Source of the DNA: Pithys albifrons albifrons
Lineage: Eukaryota > Chordata > Aves > Passeriformes > Thamnophilidae
Direction: 5' to 3'
Assembly: GCF_047495875.1 (NCBI RefSeq)
Contig: NC_092466.1
Coordinates: 13,636,561 to 13,700,560 of the forward strand
Length of the DNA stretch: 64,000 nucleotides
Under the pieces are notes generated by a model. It worked only from the letters and a program-made list of their open reading frames with translations. It did not search any database and had not been told where the DNA came from. The position numbers and the translations under genes were made by a program. Below, piece after piece: positions 37,725 to 51,900 of the stretch; the stretch's first letter is position 1, and each line of letters starts with the position of its first letter.

Positions 37725-37774
37725 TGTGTGTGTATATGTATACACACACACACACATATATATACATATACACA
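37725..37774. repeat. TG/TA/CA microsatellite with perfect hairpin
   Basis: Mixed dinucleotide repeat. The arms TGTGTGTGTATA (37725-37736) and TATACACACACA (37739-37750) are exact reverse complements separated by two bases, followed by more CA and TA units. Likely variable in length between individuals. Confidence 0.95.
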
Positions 37775-37849
37775 GGAGACTATCTGATCCAGCCCAAGCA
37801 GAATGTGACTTTTAAGAAATTAGGTGGAAAAAAATCCAAATTATAAAAC

Positions 37850-37868
37850 AAAAAAAAAAAAAAAAAAA
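37850..37868. repeat. Poly-A tract
   Basis: Uninterrupted A19. No retroposed gene body or target-site duplication recognised upstream. Confidence 0.95.
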
Positions 37869-38689
37869 CGCCAAACCAACAAAACCTTAAAGAAAGTATT
37901 TTAGGCTACATGCCATAAAACAGAAAAGACAACACAAGAGGATGTCCAGCCTTTCACAAGCTGTCTTTAACAGAAGTCTGCTGGGACACCTTTTAGAAAA
38001 GCACAGCAGACCTCTTCACTTTGCTTTATACTAACAGAAATTGTGGTAATTTCTGTCACCTCATTTCAGCAGCAGTTTTTACACAAATGCTCTTCAGCAT
38101 TCAATCAGTCCCCATTTCAAAATCGGAAAAATATATTCCTAGACCTGTCACAGTGGAAAAGCAAGATTTAGGTGCTCTCTCAGACTCCTGGTTGCTCTTA
38201 CAGTGGCTGGATGCACTGGTCCCCTATGGGTTTTTAAAGCTGCCTTATTTCATTGTGACACAGAAGCATTTTGTTGTATTACTCCATAAAAACAAACACC
38301 ACCATTGCCAATCAGGGCAAGGCAGCCTCCATTTCAGAGATGACTGGCCCATTTTAACAAAGGGCTCCCATTAAGTTGCTATTCTCAAGACCACCAGACT
38401 GCACACTGGGGTGAATATGGAGGGGGAGGAAGTGAACTCTACTTTTTTGTGCATTATACAAATGTCTGGTCACAACAATGGCTAAAAAGGCTGAAAATTT
38501 AAATGACATCATCGAGGTGAATTCACTGGAAATACTTTCTAGTTTTTTTCCACATAGAGAGCCTGAAGATATGTAGAGACTGGAAAGTGCATTCAAGATG
38601 CTCAATCTGATGTTACTGTCTATTTACATCAGTACAATTTCCAAAACAAAATACTGAAGCAAAGGGTCTTACCCAGGGAACAGATGTTT
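37869..38689. other. Non-coding stretch, no gene recognised
   Basis: A 117-codon plus-strand open frame at 38021-38374 has no recognisable domain or splice support. Confidence 0.5.
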
Positions 38690-38964
38690 GAATGCAATGA
38701 CGGGGACCAACTTAAGTACTTCAGTACAAATGAAATCTTCATCCAGAGGGTGGTTGGGCACTGGAACAGGCTCCTCAGGGGAGTGGTCACAGCTGACAGA
38801 ATTCCAGACGTGTTTGGATTATATTCTTGGGCACATGGTGTGACTCTTGGGGATGGTTCTGTGCAGAGCCAGGAGTTGGACTCAATGATCCCTGTGGGTC
38901 CCTTCCTGTAGCATCCCCACTCAACCGTTGCACCTTCCAACTCAGCATATTCTGTGATTCTGTG
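38690..38964 (+). mobile_element. CR1 LINE 3' end, plus strand
   Basis: Matches the avian CR1 3' region: ORF2 tail reading FIQRVVGHWNRLLRGVV, then GGCACATGGTGTGA, GAGTTGGACTCAATGATCC and GTGGGTCCCTTCC, ending in the CR1 3' repeat (ATTCTGTGATTCTGTG). 5'-truncated; the left edge is approximate. About 27-32 extra bases (about 38908-38938) split the usual CCTTCCAACTCA motif and are flanked by a repeated CTTCC. Confidence 0.92.
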
Positions 38965-41900
38965 AAATGTTTCCATTATGTTGAGGTTACAGCCATCTCT
39001 AGCAGACATGAATCATGATTCACAGAAAGAAGATGCCTCCACCAGAGATAAGGATGGAAAATTAATTTCCTTTTCTTCAATACTGGACTGCTGGAATTTA
39101 GGAGAGTGTCTTTCCCAGGGAGATGCTACCTCATACAGTAAGACAGTAACTGATATTTTTAAAAGCAGAAGTAATGTTTTCCAAGTCAGCTGCATATACA
39201 GAATACAAAGTCTCTGCAGCTCTTCTGCACAAATAGCTATTTTTCTCTCACACTTGCTAGCAATTTGGGTTTGCAAGGATTTCCCTGCTTTCTAACAGTG
39301 AGTGAAACGGTATGTGTGAATGACTTGAGGAAGCAAGAAGACATACCAGGCTTATTGGATGCTACAATGAGTGAGGATTTATCATTTGCTTCTTACAAGT
39401 TCACTGCCTTTGCATCTAAAATTATATTATTATACTATTTATATTTCAGCAACATCTTGAATCAAAGCAAGATGAAGGCATCATTTTGCCAGGCTCTGTA
39501 CATAGTTGTGGGTAAAAAATCCCCATTCCTTTGAATCCAGCTCTGTAACTGGAGCTGCGTTACAGGACAACACTGGCCCACCCAGCCTAACCCTTCCCAG
39601 AGCGTGCACGGGCACTCCCAAGCTGTGCATGGTTTGCTGCCCCTGCATGCAAAACAATGTTTTGGGTTACACTCTGCAAAAAGCTTTTATTGTTATGTTG
39701 CATGGGTAAACATTAGACCGTGGCAGCCTAGCAACTTAACTGCAACAGAAGGTAGTTCAGGAGTAAATTAAGAATCATTTTCCTTTCCCCACTTGCTAGC
39801 TAGTTTTTAGCAAGATCAGAAACCACGATGCAAAGGCTGGGTCCTATTTCCAGTGCTGGCAATCGTTTTCTGACCTTGAGTGTCTGTCTGTTTCTGGTTT
39901 CTAAATTTATAAGATGGAGATGAAAAATTTCCTCCACTTTGGACAGATTTGGAGATCTTCAAATGACAAGTGCAATATAAAGGAGAGTAAGTTTCTGCCA
40001 GCATACTACTTAATAGATGGTCTCTTAGACAGCAAAGCAGCAGGCAGAGTAAGCAGTGCCTAAGCAAGTCATGTGCCCCTCTTCAACCAAAAATCAAACA
40101 GGAACTTATCTTTAAAATTAAGTCAAAAAGCCCTAGGCAAGAGAGAGAAAGGACTTATCTATTCCAGCCTTTTTTACCCCAACGTTTTGACAAGTGCAGA
40201 TCCATCAGTAAAGATTTTGTTGAGAGGTATTGCTACTGTGATATCACTGATGCTCTGGCTCAGCACAGCTCTCATGCTTTCTCCACTGTCATTCTGAAAT
40301 TAAGACAGTGACCAGGTTGTCAGCAAGTTGTCTCTGCAACCAAGTCTTCACCACTTTTTCAACATCACTGACTTAAGGGCTGTATCTACAGCAGAACAGT
40401 CTGTGCCTGTGCCATAAATGAAAGGGGGATGCAAACTGAAGCCGGACACAAGGCTTGAAATTGCAAGTAAATTCTCACCAAGGTTATAAAAGGGCCACTT
40501 GAATATGAAACAGAGATAGCGAACAAATCCTGGAATAAGCTTTTAAAGGGAGAAGAATCCAGGCCAAATGGAAACACAGTAAGTATAATTTATAATGAAC
40601 AATGTGTAAAAAGTTATCCAAATCATGAAGCTCAAAATGAGAATAAACAGTGATCTTCCAATAGGGACAAGTACAGATAAGCTAAGTATCTGCTAAAAGG
40701 CTGAACTCTGAGTAACCCTTGGGTGTTACCAACTGCTTCAACAAGTCATCAGTATGTTTCACTAATGGCCAAAAAGACTGTAGCAAAAATAGCGCATACT
40801 TCAACATGACTAACCTGGAACTCAGTACCTGTCACCATGTGCAGCAGAAAACGATTGTTACTCTGCAGTTATGTAAAGAACAGACGTGCAATCCACCTCT
40901 GCCTGCGATGAGCACGGCTGATCCTGCAAGATAACCGATTTGGCCAACAAGATGGAACAATGCCTGCAGTCACTCAAACTACAGCAATAAAGAACAAATG
41001 GACAAAAAAGGCTGAGCCTCACTCAGAGCACACATCATGTACTCATCTTGATCTGCACAGGCATGAGCAGAGGTCAGCAGGGTCACTGTGAAATGTGAAA
41101 TGCATTGGGTGAAAACAACTGGAACAGTGTCTGCCCACAACAGAAACCAAAAGAAAAATTCTATTTAAAAAATTTTCATACACTTAAAGGTCTTTTTCCA
41201 GTTGTTAAGGCACTTAGACAGACCACTGCACCACTAACTGGTGAAAATAAAAAATCAAGCACAGAGCAAAGCTATTCAGATATCAGGAGGAAGAGTGCAA
41301 GGAGGCTCTCAGAGCACCGTTTGACAGCTGTGGACATTGCAACCTGGGTGATTGGAAATTTCCCCTTGCCCCAGCCTTCCCCAGACCTATGGGAACAGGA
41401 ACCATTATCCAGCACTTTACATCTTCCCTGAGGTGAGTCAAATATTCACTGTGTGTTGACGACAACAGCTGACTGGAAAGCAGTCATTATCCCCACCATG
41501 TGCAAACACAGGAGAAACATGATCAATGGTCATGCTGGCATCAATCACCTCTCACCAAGGAGAGCACTCAGCACTGCAGAGAATGAACCATCCAGGGCAA
41601 CAGGGCTCTTGCTGTGGTCTGTATCTCCATGTTGCTTTTTCCTGAGCCTTTTAGAAGAAAACAGAAGGTGAACCCTAGACAGTCAAAGACACATGAGACT
41701 GCCCATTGAAATCAGGAAGCATAACAGAAGAACTTGGCCAGCTCAACAAGGATCTCAAGCCTCTCTTGCCAGGTACTTGAGTTTCCAGCAGAGATACTGC
41801 AGTTTCTTCCAAAAATGTTGTCTTCTTAAACAAACTGGACAGATTGCTGTGGTGATGCTAGGAGAATGTCAACCTGCTAAATGTCAGAAAGATTTTGACT

Positions 41901-44900
41901 AAACTAGGAAGAAAAATATTCAGGAATTGCAGCTATATAATTAGTAAGAAATCTTTAATTCTACATGTTTGGATAGAGAGGCTGATTTAGAATCAATTGC
42001 TGAAGTGGAGCAGCCAAGAGGACAAATTCAAATCTTCTTTACATCACTGGAAATGCAGAGTAGCTTCAACAAAGTCAAAAAAGTATGTAATGCTGCAACA
42101 GTCCCATGCCTTACAGCTTTTTAAAGGTAATCTCATGCAAACACTGCCTTAATTTTTTTTTCCTTAATCATCCTTTTACCTATTCATGAAATGCACCCAA
42201 GCCCAGGAAGGCTGAAGCTCCTCAAAGACAGGAGCTGAGCCAGGAATAGGTCCTAGGGTAAGCAAACTTCAAGTCAATTGATTGTTTCAAGATATGGAAG
42301 TTCAGGCTCCAGTCCCTCTGTAAACAGTAGTTTCATTGAGGACAGATACTGAAGAGACAAAAGTAGCTTCAGAGGGTAGTTTGTTCCCATTTACATTTCT
42401 GATCCATGGAGCTGGACTTCCATGGCAGATACCAGACTTCTAGCAGATTGTTAGGATACAGTTAAGAAGGAAGCTCTTTTGAAACGTGTTTCCTTAAACT
42501 CACAAAAGAGAAAGAAAATCACAATCTGTATCTTAAAGTTATTTTGTTAAGTGACACATCTTACATTTTTCACACTATTGATATATAATCTATAGGAGAG
42601 AGTCAGTAATTGACTGACACCAAGATGCTGAACATCTTCCAGCCTAGAAATGCTTGCAGTGTGACAGCTCATCACAAATTGAATCTTGAGTCACAAGACC
42701 TAAGTGAGGGTGGTAGGTGTCACCCCAGGAGAGCTACTGGGTTTTATTAGACATTGGACAAATTGTTATCTTATCCCCAAAGAAGTTGTTACTTCCAGCA
42801 ACCTGAGACCTTGCCATCATCATCTTTTACAAAGAAAGCACAGTCAGAAATTTTTGTCTCCTTTCTCATGTCAGGAAGGGCCTTTTTACAACAGATGAGC
42901 AAGAGTGGTAAAGAAATTTAAAATAATCTGGAAAACATGGAAATAAAGCTAATACCAGTCATTTTGGAGGCACAAAAAAATGTATTACAGAAACATACCA
43001 CATACAGTCTTGCATCCTCTTGACACAATCTCCTCTTGATCACTTTAACATGGTAGTCTTAGAAGAGCAAGCAGGAGATTTGCCCAAGTAAAAACCTCAG
43101 GATTGCACCCTCCGAAATTATCTTCACCAAAATTCAGAGAATTTAACAGCCTTACTGTGTTCCCACAACGCACTATGTGTCATTCCAAAGATGAATTTTG
43201 GCTTACCAAAATTCTTTGGTCAGTTAAAGCAAGGATAAAAATAGTGGTGTCCACCAAACTGAAAGGAAAACAACAATCTCAAAGTCATTTGTTTTTATGG
43301 TAATTTCAGTGTTATTCTAAAAATATGAAGGTGGCATATTTCATTCATACTGGGTCTCATCACTCCTTGTAGCATCGAGTAAGAGGAAGGCAAGTTGAAG
43401 GTGCAGATTTTGGTGGCTGAGTGTGGTACATGGAAATGGGGAAGGGGCTACTGAAGGGCACTGAGAATGAAAGCAATGGGATGGAGCTTCGGTTTGACTT
43501 CTGATGAGGGGATGTCTTGTTAAGCATGAAATAATGAACAATTACACTTTTTAAAGGGTCAGTATTGGCTTGTATAAGGATTATCAGGAATATCAACTAA
43601 GGCAGGTGGGAGAAATGTCCCAGTTTCCAAGTCCTTGTTTCAGACTGTTTACAGAGTTGGAGTCCCTTCTGTGTTCCAGGATGAAATATTTTGTCCAATG
43701 TCACATAGAAAGACTAGGACATAGCAGGGAAATGATTACAAGTGTCAGACCACCATCCCACCTCCTGGTCACTCTCCTTCACCACCCTATTCGCAACCCA
43801 GCTATGAGGAAAACCTTGCTCTGCAGCTGCACAGGCCAGACACATCAGTGAAAGGAGTGGATTTACCCAGAGAAAGGCAGAGGGAGCTGCAGGATATTCT
43901 TTATGCCAGCTCACCTCACACCATCAAACTTTTCCCATACTGTCCCATTTGTCCCTCACCTCACACTGTCATCCCTTTTTATTTTGGCTGCATATTAAAT
44001 GTATAAATTCTAGGAAGAGCATTCAGCATTTTTGTAACACCCACAGACTCTGAGGACCTAAAGCCTCCCAGGACTGCCTAGCTGTACTCCACAGAAGGTC
44101 TCCCAGTACCACAATGTTGGCTGTTACCCAGGGCTCTTCCTGCACACCTGGCACTGAGGCTGTTCTTACAGTGGCTTTTCAGCCAGCAGCACTGAGAGTT
44201 TCCTCAGAGCAAAGCAGCTCATGAAGCCAGCGACAGAAGCTGAGGCCACCTGGCCCAGAGCTGCACCTAATGTCATAAAGGGGATTTTAGCCAGGCTGTC
44301 CATAAGAGGATTAGGGAATCATCTCCTTGCACAAAACAACAGCCACATCTGCTGCTCCAGCGCGAGTCGTTCTTTTCTGCTCTCACAAAGCCCATTTCTT
44401 CTCTGTCCTGATGACTTCTCATATTACAGGATCCTGTCATGTAATGTAGATACTTGTGAAGAACCTGGGGTTGGATAAAGGTGGAGTGCGAGCACCAGAT
44501 CAGGTGTATTCAGAGCTCATTCATCCCACAATACTAAGCAGCACCACAGAGAGCAAATAAACAAACAGGCCTGTTTTTCAGAGCCTGGATATTCACAGCA
44601 AGCTGGGTGTCACTGAGCAGTCAGACTCCTAAAGCTTCAGAGTGGGTTTAGGAGGACTGTTGTGTGTTCAAAATTTATGAAAATTTGACCAGTCATTTAG
44701 CAGTTTGAATGAGTCAAACGCTAAAGCTCAGCTCTCAAGTGATATTCCCAATATACATCCTATATCAGAGACAGAAAAATCTCCATTGTGTCACATGTAT
44801 AGAGGTATATAAAATGGTACCAATATGGTGCATCTAAAAGGACAAGGAAAGTAAATTCACTGAGGCAAGACAAAACCTGCCTGCATTTCTTAGCTTCTTG

Positions 44901-45559
44901 AACAGTAAGATACATGCAGACCAACCACCTTGATTTTTACTCCTTTCCATTGGCAAGAGATAAGATTAGCAAGGTGCCTATAAATTACTTTTACGGATTT
45001 TATGAATAGGGTTGGAGTTTTTCCACTTTCTAGATTTCATAACTAAGCTTGTAATTTAGATTTCAGCTATGGTTTCCTACAAGAAATCCAGGATTGCCCA
45101 TTTGACCCCTAAGCAAATTAATCCTAATCCTATAAGATAACACTCTTCCATAGGATTGAACACCCTTTCACCCCAAGGTGGTCCCACCAGATCAGGATTT
45201 AACTACTGTGCTCTTGCTTGTCCCGCTGGTGCCACTGCAATATACCTGTTGCATGGATTAGTGATGGACTTTCTCTGCCAGGAGATGTGATGGTCAGTAG
45301 GATGCACAGTGCTTGTGGGGATGGATGTGAGGAAGCAGGGACAGACCGAGCCGCAGCACGTACAGGGCACAAGGGACAGTGAGGAGCTGGACCTGGTGGA
45401 TGTTGACTGACTTGTTAATAAAACCTCCTGCAAAACAGGTTCCTGCTAATTAACAAGTCCAAGTGCTTATCTACCTTTACACCTCTAGGAGTGCTTTCCC
45501 AAATACTTCACTAAAATATTCCACTGAAGTTGGTTGCCCATTCCCTGCTGCTGAAGAAT
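38965..45559. other. Long non-coding stretch, no gene recognised
   Basis: No supported exon or repeat family. Open frames are short, overlap in several phases and lack recognisable domains. Confidence 0.5.
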
Positions 45560-45950
45560 TGGGGATTGCTCTGTGCTTTCTCACAGCCTTCTCCAACAAA
45601 GACTTCACCTCCCTAAAGGAAATTAATCCACGTCTTTCTACAGTTTTCTCATCAGAAACATCTGCCTCACAGTTCTTGTTCATCTCCTCTGGGTTCTACT
45701 AAGTATTCCACATCTTGCTCAAAGCATGCTGACGAGAACTGGACACGTTAGCCCAGGTCAGGCCCCATCACTGAGGGGAACAACTGCCCCAGCCCAGGTC
45801 TGGGGCTCCTGCCAGTTCCCTTGAGCATACAAAAAATCATTATTTTGCAACAGAATTACACCACTTCTCATGGGTTTGCCTCCCAGATCCCCCACAGCAC
45901 TAATATTTATTTGCACCCTCGAATTCTTCTGTCCAAGAACAGAATTGTGT
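45560..45950 (-). mobile_element. Ancient CR1/L3-like LINE relic, minus strand
   Basis: Heavily diverged, but the order of CR1/L3-type landmarks is kept. On plus these are: CTCCTCTGGGTTCTACT near 45685, TCCACATCTTGCT near 45708, GAGAACTGGACAC near 45735 followed by a degraded CAGGTCAGGCC, TTTTGCAACAGAATTACACC near 45843, and CTCCCAGATCCCCCACAGCA near 45880. These correspond to the reverse complement of the ORF2 end in old CR1/L3 families. It is far more decayed than the copies at 21.6 and 38.7 kb. Edges are approximate. Confidence 0.6.
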
Positions 45951-48900
45951 TGTTCCCTCCAGTGAGTCCTATCTGACAATTCCAAATTACTTCTGAAATT
46001 TTATCTTTAAGAGTCTTTTGAGATTCCAGCAGGCTGTGTTTCCAGGTCTGGTCTGATGATAGAACAGATACTGCACTTACCTTTTTGTGGATTTTAGTTA
46101 AATGAAGTCACTCCTTTCAAACAACTGTATGAACTTAAGCCTGCCTCAGAGAGTAAGCCACTAAAAAAACCCACACATACAGGCATTTTTCAGATAATCT
46201 TCTTTGATACAGCCATTAATTATAATTTTTTTTAAATTGGTTTAAAAAAATCACCTAATTGAACTCTCCAGCAGTCATACCTCATATCTTTGTTATAGAG
46301 CTTAGGCTGTTCAGGGCAAGATCAATAACATAGGCAGAGGGGTGCTGCAGGCACTTTTTTGATCGATTAAGATATTTTTCTCTGGCCAATTCATTGCTTT
46401 TAAAATTATTTATTGCACCTCAAATAACAACAAATATTCCTTTAATGTCACTCTTGACAGCAATTCTAAAAGCTGCTCTTAGCTTGCCTTCCTGGAGAAC
46501 CACTAATGAAAATGCAGCAGCCTCTTGGACTGGAGGGAGTCCAAGATCTCAGCAAAGTTTCATAAAGGAATTAGGAATTGCTCTACTAGGTCAAGTCATT
46601 GATCCAGTTAAAGGATTGAAGACAGACTTGCACACATAACCAGTTACTTTAACTAATTACTCCCCAGCAAGTGAGCCACACTAATTGGTCATGTCCAAGC
46701 TCTCAGTCTGCTGAAACATGGAGTAAAATGGTACAGCTTCCCTCATCACGGAGGTGAATGTACTCCTGAGGGAAGGCTTGTTAGCATTTCAGAAGCATCA
46801 CCACATCAAGAGCCTGCCCTAAGTGGCATCTTCATTATCACACAAAGGATAATCAATACAGAGAGGTACTGACAAGTAGGCTACTTCACCAAATAACTCA
46901 AATATTTTAAGACTCTCCAGAAGAAGAGACAAAACATAAAGGAGCTTACTGGCTATTTCTGAGCTACCCGGATGCTGTAAGGTACAGCACAGGGTTCTTT
47001 GCACTCTTGCTGCAGTGGAAAGGAAAGCACCTGCCAAGTGCTTGGCTCCTCAAATCTGCAGTGAGGATCTCGTATACTGACAGCTTGAGAAGTCGTGGGG
47101 TGAAGACAGAGCAAATACTTTTGCAGGAGAGATTCCAGTAAGTGTCTCACTGGGGATGGGTGCCTGGCTGGCAGCTGTTTGGAGAACACAGAGCCGTACC
47201 GAGTGCCTGACCCAGCAATGAGCTCCTGTCCACATCTCCTAAGACCCAAGTGTTTAATTGAAGCTAAGCTGAATTTTGGACGTTGACCTGAGATCTCCAA
47301 AAAAGGGAGAAATGCCATGTCAAATCTCATCTTCACACAGAAAGAGAAGTTAAAAAATAAGCCAGGTACTCCAGTTCCTCAACTTGATTGCATTTGGCAT
47401 TTGAAATACAGTAAGTTCAAAACAGTAATTACAGAATAATACATAGGAGAAAAAGACCCAGCTCACAAAAATGAAAGCAATTACAACCAAAATTAGCTGG
47501 GAAAGAGAATTAATGGAAAAATATGAGTGATGATGGATATATTTTACCAGATGTCAGAAGAGTGACAATTACAGTAAAAAGTCTTCTCAAAAATGAGAAG
47601 ACTTGTTTAATAAAATAAATGAAATCCACTAAAATACAAATTTATATGAAAAGTGGGTGAAAAGAATATGATAGAAGTATTAAATAATTTAATAGCCAGG
47701 AATTGTTTTAAAAGCTGATCAAGAACAGAGCACATTCCATCAGTCAAGCCCATTAATAGATGTAAGTAGCTGAGCTGACAGAAAGAAACCAGAAGCCATA
47801 AGGATATCCAGGATAATTCCAGTAATTACACTCTGTGGAACAGATGACTCTGTGTCTGGGAGGAAGTTAGTCAAGGTATCCATAGGATCACTTGATGGAC
47901 AGATGCACATCCTGTCACATCACCTGAAGAGAGACACAGCACATTAAGTGAAATGAGAGAACACACTAATTAGGAAATGCAATCACTAGGAAGACTTAAT
48001 AAATAAACAAGAGGCACTGGGAAGGCTGGCAGAAGTCAGTAGAGGATGAGCAGACTTCAAGGAGGCAAACTTGGTACATCCTGAAGCAAATAGCCCAAAT
48101 AAATAAATTCCACAGGGAAAGGAAACTTGCCCATTTGAAGAATATTAACAAGTACTAATGGAAAGTAAACTTGATACAGGTGGAAAGAGGTGAATATGAA
48201 AACCTGAGTCATTGCAGAGGACAGGGATGATTATATCAAGATTTGGATAATTACAATCTCTGTGATCATGTACGATATCTGATTATTACATCCAAAATAC
48301 TATACACTTCATACAGTGATTCCCAGTCCATTCTTACGAGGAATAGATCTGTAAGAGCATTTATTTCTTAAGTAGAACTATTTCTGAAGTCAACTGAATC
48401 AGGCTTTATAAATCTATATCATCCAGCTAACAACCTCCCACAAAAGATAAAGTCCTGTTGGGTCACATATATTTCAGATTCCACAGTCCTTGGATTAAAA
48501 CCAGATATTTTCCAGCATGGTGAGTATTTCAGCTCTTTACTGGTCTTTGCTCTCAAAAATGATAAAAACACTTGTTAGAAAACAGCATTGCAACAATCTG
48601 AATTCACAAGGCATTAAGCTGAAGCACTGTTCTCTGGCTGCACTCTAATTGCCATGCAAAAAACATTTCAGGGTGCAGATTTAAATATTAACAGCCTCTT
48701 AACAGTAAAACATTTAACAGTAAAATATTTACAAGAAAACAATTATTTTCAAGTGTATTATATTAAAAGACAAAATCCAGAGCCCTGTCGGAGAAAGATG
48801 CCTGCCACAGGGAGAAGCCCAGCTTTTGCTAGTAAGTAATAATTTTACTTTATCTCCTCTTTAAGGTTTAATGTAACAAAAACAGTGCCAACCAAACATG

Positions 48901-51900
48901 AGATGTTAAGTGAGCAATACTTACTCTTCCCAGATCTGCTTAAAACACCTTGACTTTGGCTGCAGAAAAAGTGAGATACCCAAAAGAAGCTCTTCTCCAC
49001 AATATCTATACAAACTTCCTGCTATTTACCCACCCTGTATGAGCCACCCTCGATCAAAAGCGAAGAGCTCTGGGATGAAATGTAACAGTTCCCTTCTCTG
49101 TCTTTTAAATGAATGCCTGCTGTCCTGAACCTACAACACAACCTATGTCACCTGGGTAAATGCCTCTAGGAAGCTGTTGGGAACACAAACTCCATTCACA
49201 GACTGAGTGTTCTCCACTTGGTCACAATGGAGTTCAGCACTAAGCACTGCCTTAATCTCAGAATCTGCCATTATTACAAATAGGCAGCAAATGAGAACAA
49301 GTGATGATGGCCACTTGTATGTCTTACACAGCAATTTCTGTGTGCTATCTCCAAAGGATAAAAATACATACAAGAATGGGAACTAACTGCAGATAGTCAG
49401 ACTCCTGCCTGTGCAGTCATGAGATAATCACAGAAGTAGGAAACAAGAGAGGGGGAAAAAAGCTTATAGCAAAACTACAACAATCACTGAAGAGTGCAAA
49501 GCACTGCAAAATATTTGTATTACATAAGAACCAACAGAAATAATTCCTGTATCAAAGGCATCCTTTTTCTGTAGGGAAGTAAACACACTGGGCAATTAGC
49601 AAAACATGAAATTTAGGAGAAAGTTTCTAATTTTTGATTGGGAAAGATGTCTAGTGGAGCTTATGGCCCAGATGTTCAATAACTCTGCAAACAAAAAACA
49701 ATGCTAGGCAGCACCCACTCATATTACCTAAAAGTATCCAGGGGAAAGTATCCCTGCGCGTGCAATTTGCTTACACACTGCATACCCTGTACCCACAGCA
49801 CCATGTCCTCTCCACATCAATACAGCAGCTATCCAAGCATACAAAAAAGTATCTTGTCTTCTTTCACCTTCTGCCCTTCCCTTCCTTTGCCTTCAGCCTC
49901 GTTGTTTCATGGATAAATGCGAGCACTGTAGAGTATCTTAACAACCACAAACTTGTATATCAGCACCACCAAGGAGCACACAGAGTCCATCCTGCATTTC
50001 ACTGTGTGCTCTGCTCCTGCCACTCCATGAGCTCATTAGGCAAATGTAAAACAGCATTATCCATAACAATTTTTCTTCTGCTTTATGAATGCCAACCAGT
50101 TTAAAAACAATTTCAGTGACTTGGATTGTTCTTCTGTTTATACTATGCTGGCCTGTTGCAGCACAGAATGATAAAACAAATTAAGTCAGTCCTAGCCAGG
50201 GAATAAACACCTTCTGGGCACTGGTCAAAAACACAGCAGATGTACACCTAAAACATGTCTCTGCCTTTTAAATGTGCCTTGATTGTGGTCCCACTCCCCT
50301 TCAGCAAAGCACCAAAAGCTCAGAGGCCCCTGACAGCTGGGTCTCCAGTCAACTTCCCCTTGGCTGTCCAACTTCAGTACCTACACCATTCCAGATTTCT
50401 GGACAGAGTGAACAACGTATTTCACTTGTGAGCTCAAAATTTGTGTGTTGCAGCCCAATTTCAATCTTGTTTATGCAAAATCAAATCAAAATTACTCCAC
50501 AGAAGTCCATGGCATTTTAAGCAGGAATCCATTGAGCAAGGAGTTTTAAAGAAATGGAGACAACCCAAGGGGCTGCCACGACCTCACAGCTTGGCTTAGA
50601 CACAGCGACAACATGCAAGTAATGTCTCAGGTCACAACAAGAGAGGAAACGCAGGCAGTGTGATGGGCTGTGTCCAAGATGCAGAGCAGTTCCCAAGCGA
50701 TACCTATTTCAATGAGCAGTAGCAGCAACATCACTGCCCCGCAGTAGGCAGCGCTGCACTGGGCTGGGCTGATGTCAGGAGCTCCAGGGACAATCTGCTC
50801 CAGCTCTGCTCTGATCTCTGCAACGTCCTCATCTACTCCAATGAGTTGCCAAGACTCCTGTCAAGTGAAAAGAGATTTACCTGACCCTTAACGAGGGGAG
50901 ATTTTCTTGACCTTGACTGATTTATTTGTCTGTAAGTGCCCCAGGAAAGCTGAGACCCTTATGCCTGACCAGTCCATCAGCATCACATATGGGGACGCTT
51001 CACCAAATGGATTCATTACATCAGAGGGTGATTTGACTGTCCTTTTCAAGGGGGCTAAGCCAACAGTATGGAGACTCCCCACACAGATGGGTTAACTGCT
51101 GCTGGAAACTTGGTTTGTTGTAGGTGGTAAGGAAGTGGTTCTTTTTGTGATGCTTCACCAGTCTCATGATACTGTCACAGAAATCTTCTTTCTTTTGGCA
51201 GGGGACATATAAACCCAAAGATACTTCAGCTTCCCTATAGGAGAGGTGATGACAGCCCAGGAAGCTGCACAGTCTGACTGCCTGTGCACTGTTCACCTTG
51301 GGGATGCTGCACAGCCCTACCCACAGTGCTGCTGCTGAGCACCACTGCAGGAGTGGTGCTCCACTTGGGAGGAATAAAAAGCCACAGCTCTACAGTTCAC
51401 ATGACAGCTATGCCAACACCTTTGTGTTCCCTTAGGGCTGGGCTGCAAAACCTTTGGTCCTCATGTTTACCTGTTCATCCCATTAACATGATGGGGGCAG
51501 CTTGCTGCACAGACACATAATACACCCCATCCAATGAGATGCACAGAATCTGGACCTCACAGTTATATGCTCAGTTCTTGACAACAACACAGCTCCTGGT
51601 AGCTACACTGCTCCTGGCCAGGAGCATAACACCACAATGCACCCACCCACTACTGGATGCAGTAGTGACTTGGAGGACTAGGAGCTTTGAAAGGACTACA
51701 ATGGGAGAAGTCTGGAAATTACATTAAGCTGATGTTTAACCTTTTCCAGAACACACTGAAGATCTATGCCACAGAAACAGTTCTCTGACTGAGGAATATT
51801 TATGCCCTTAACACCCCCCACCAAAATGCCTTTTTTTTATAGGTCCAACATCCTCAAAAGGTGTTTATTCTCTATGTGTTCACTAATTATACTGCCTCTT

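Noticed and set aside
46083..46150. Minus-strand exon ending at a perfect donor (AAG|GTAAGT) near 46.08 kb
   Set aside because: Stops occur in all three frames just upstream of the donor, and no acceptor is in place.
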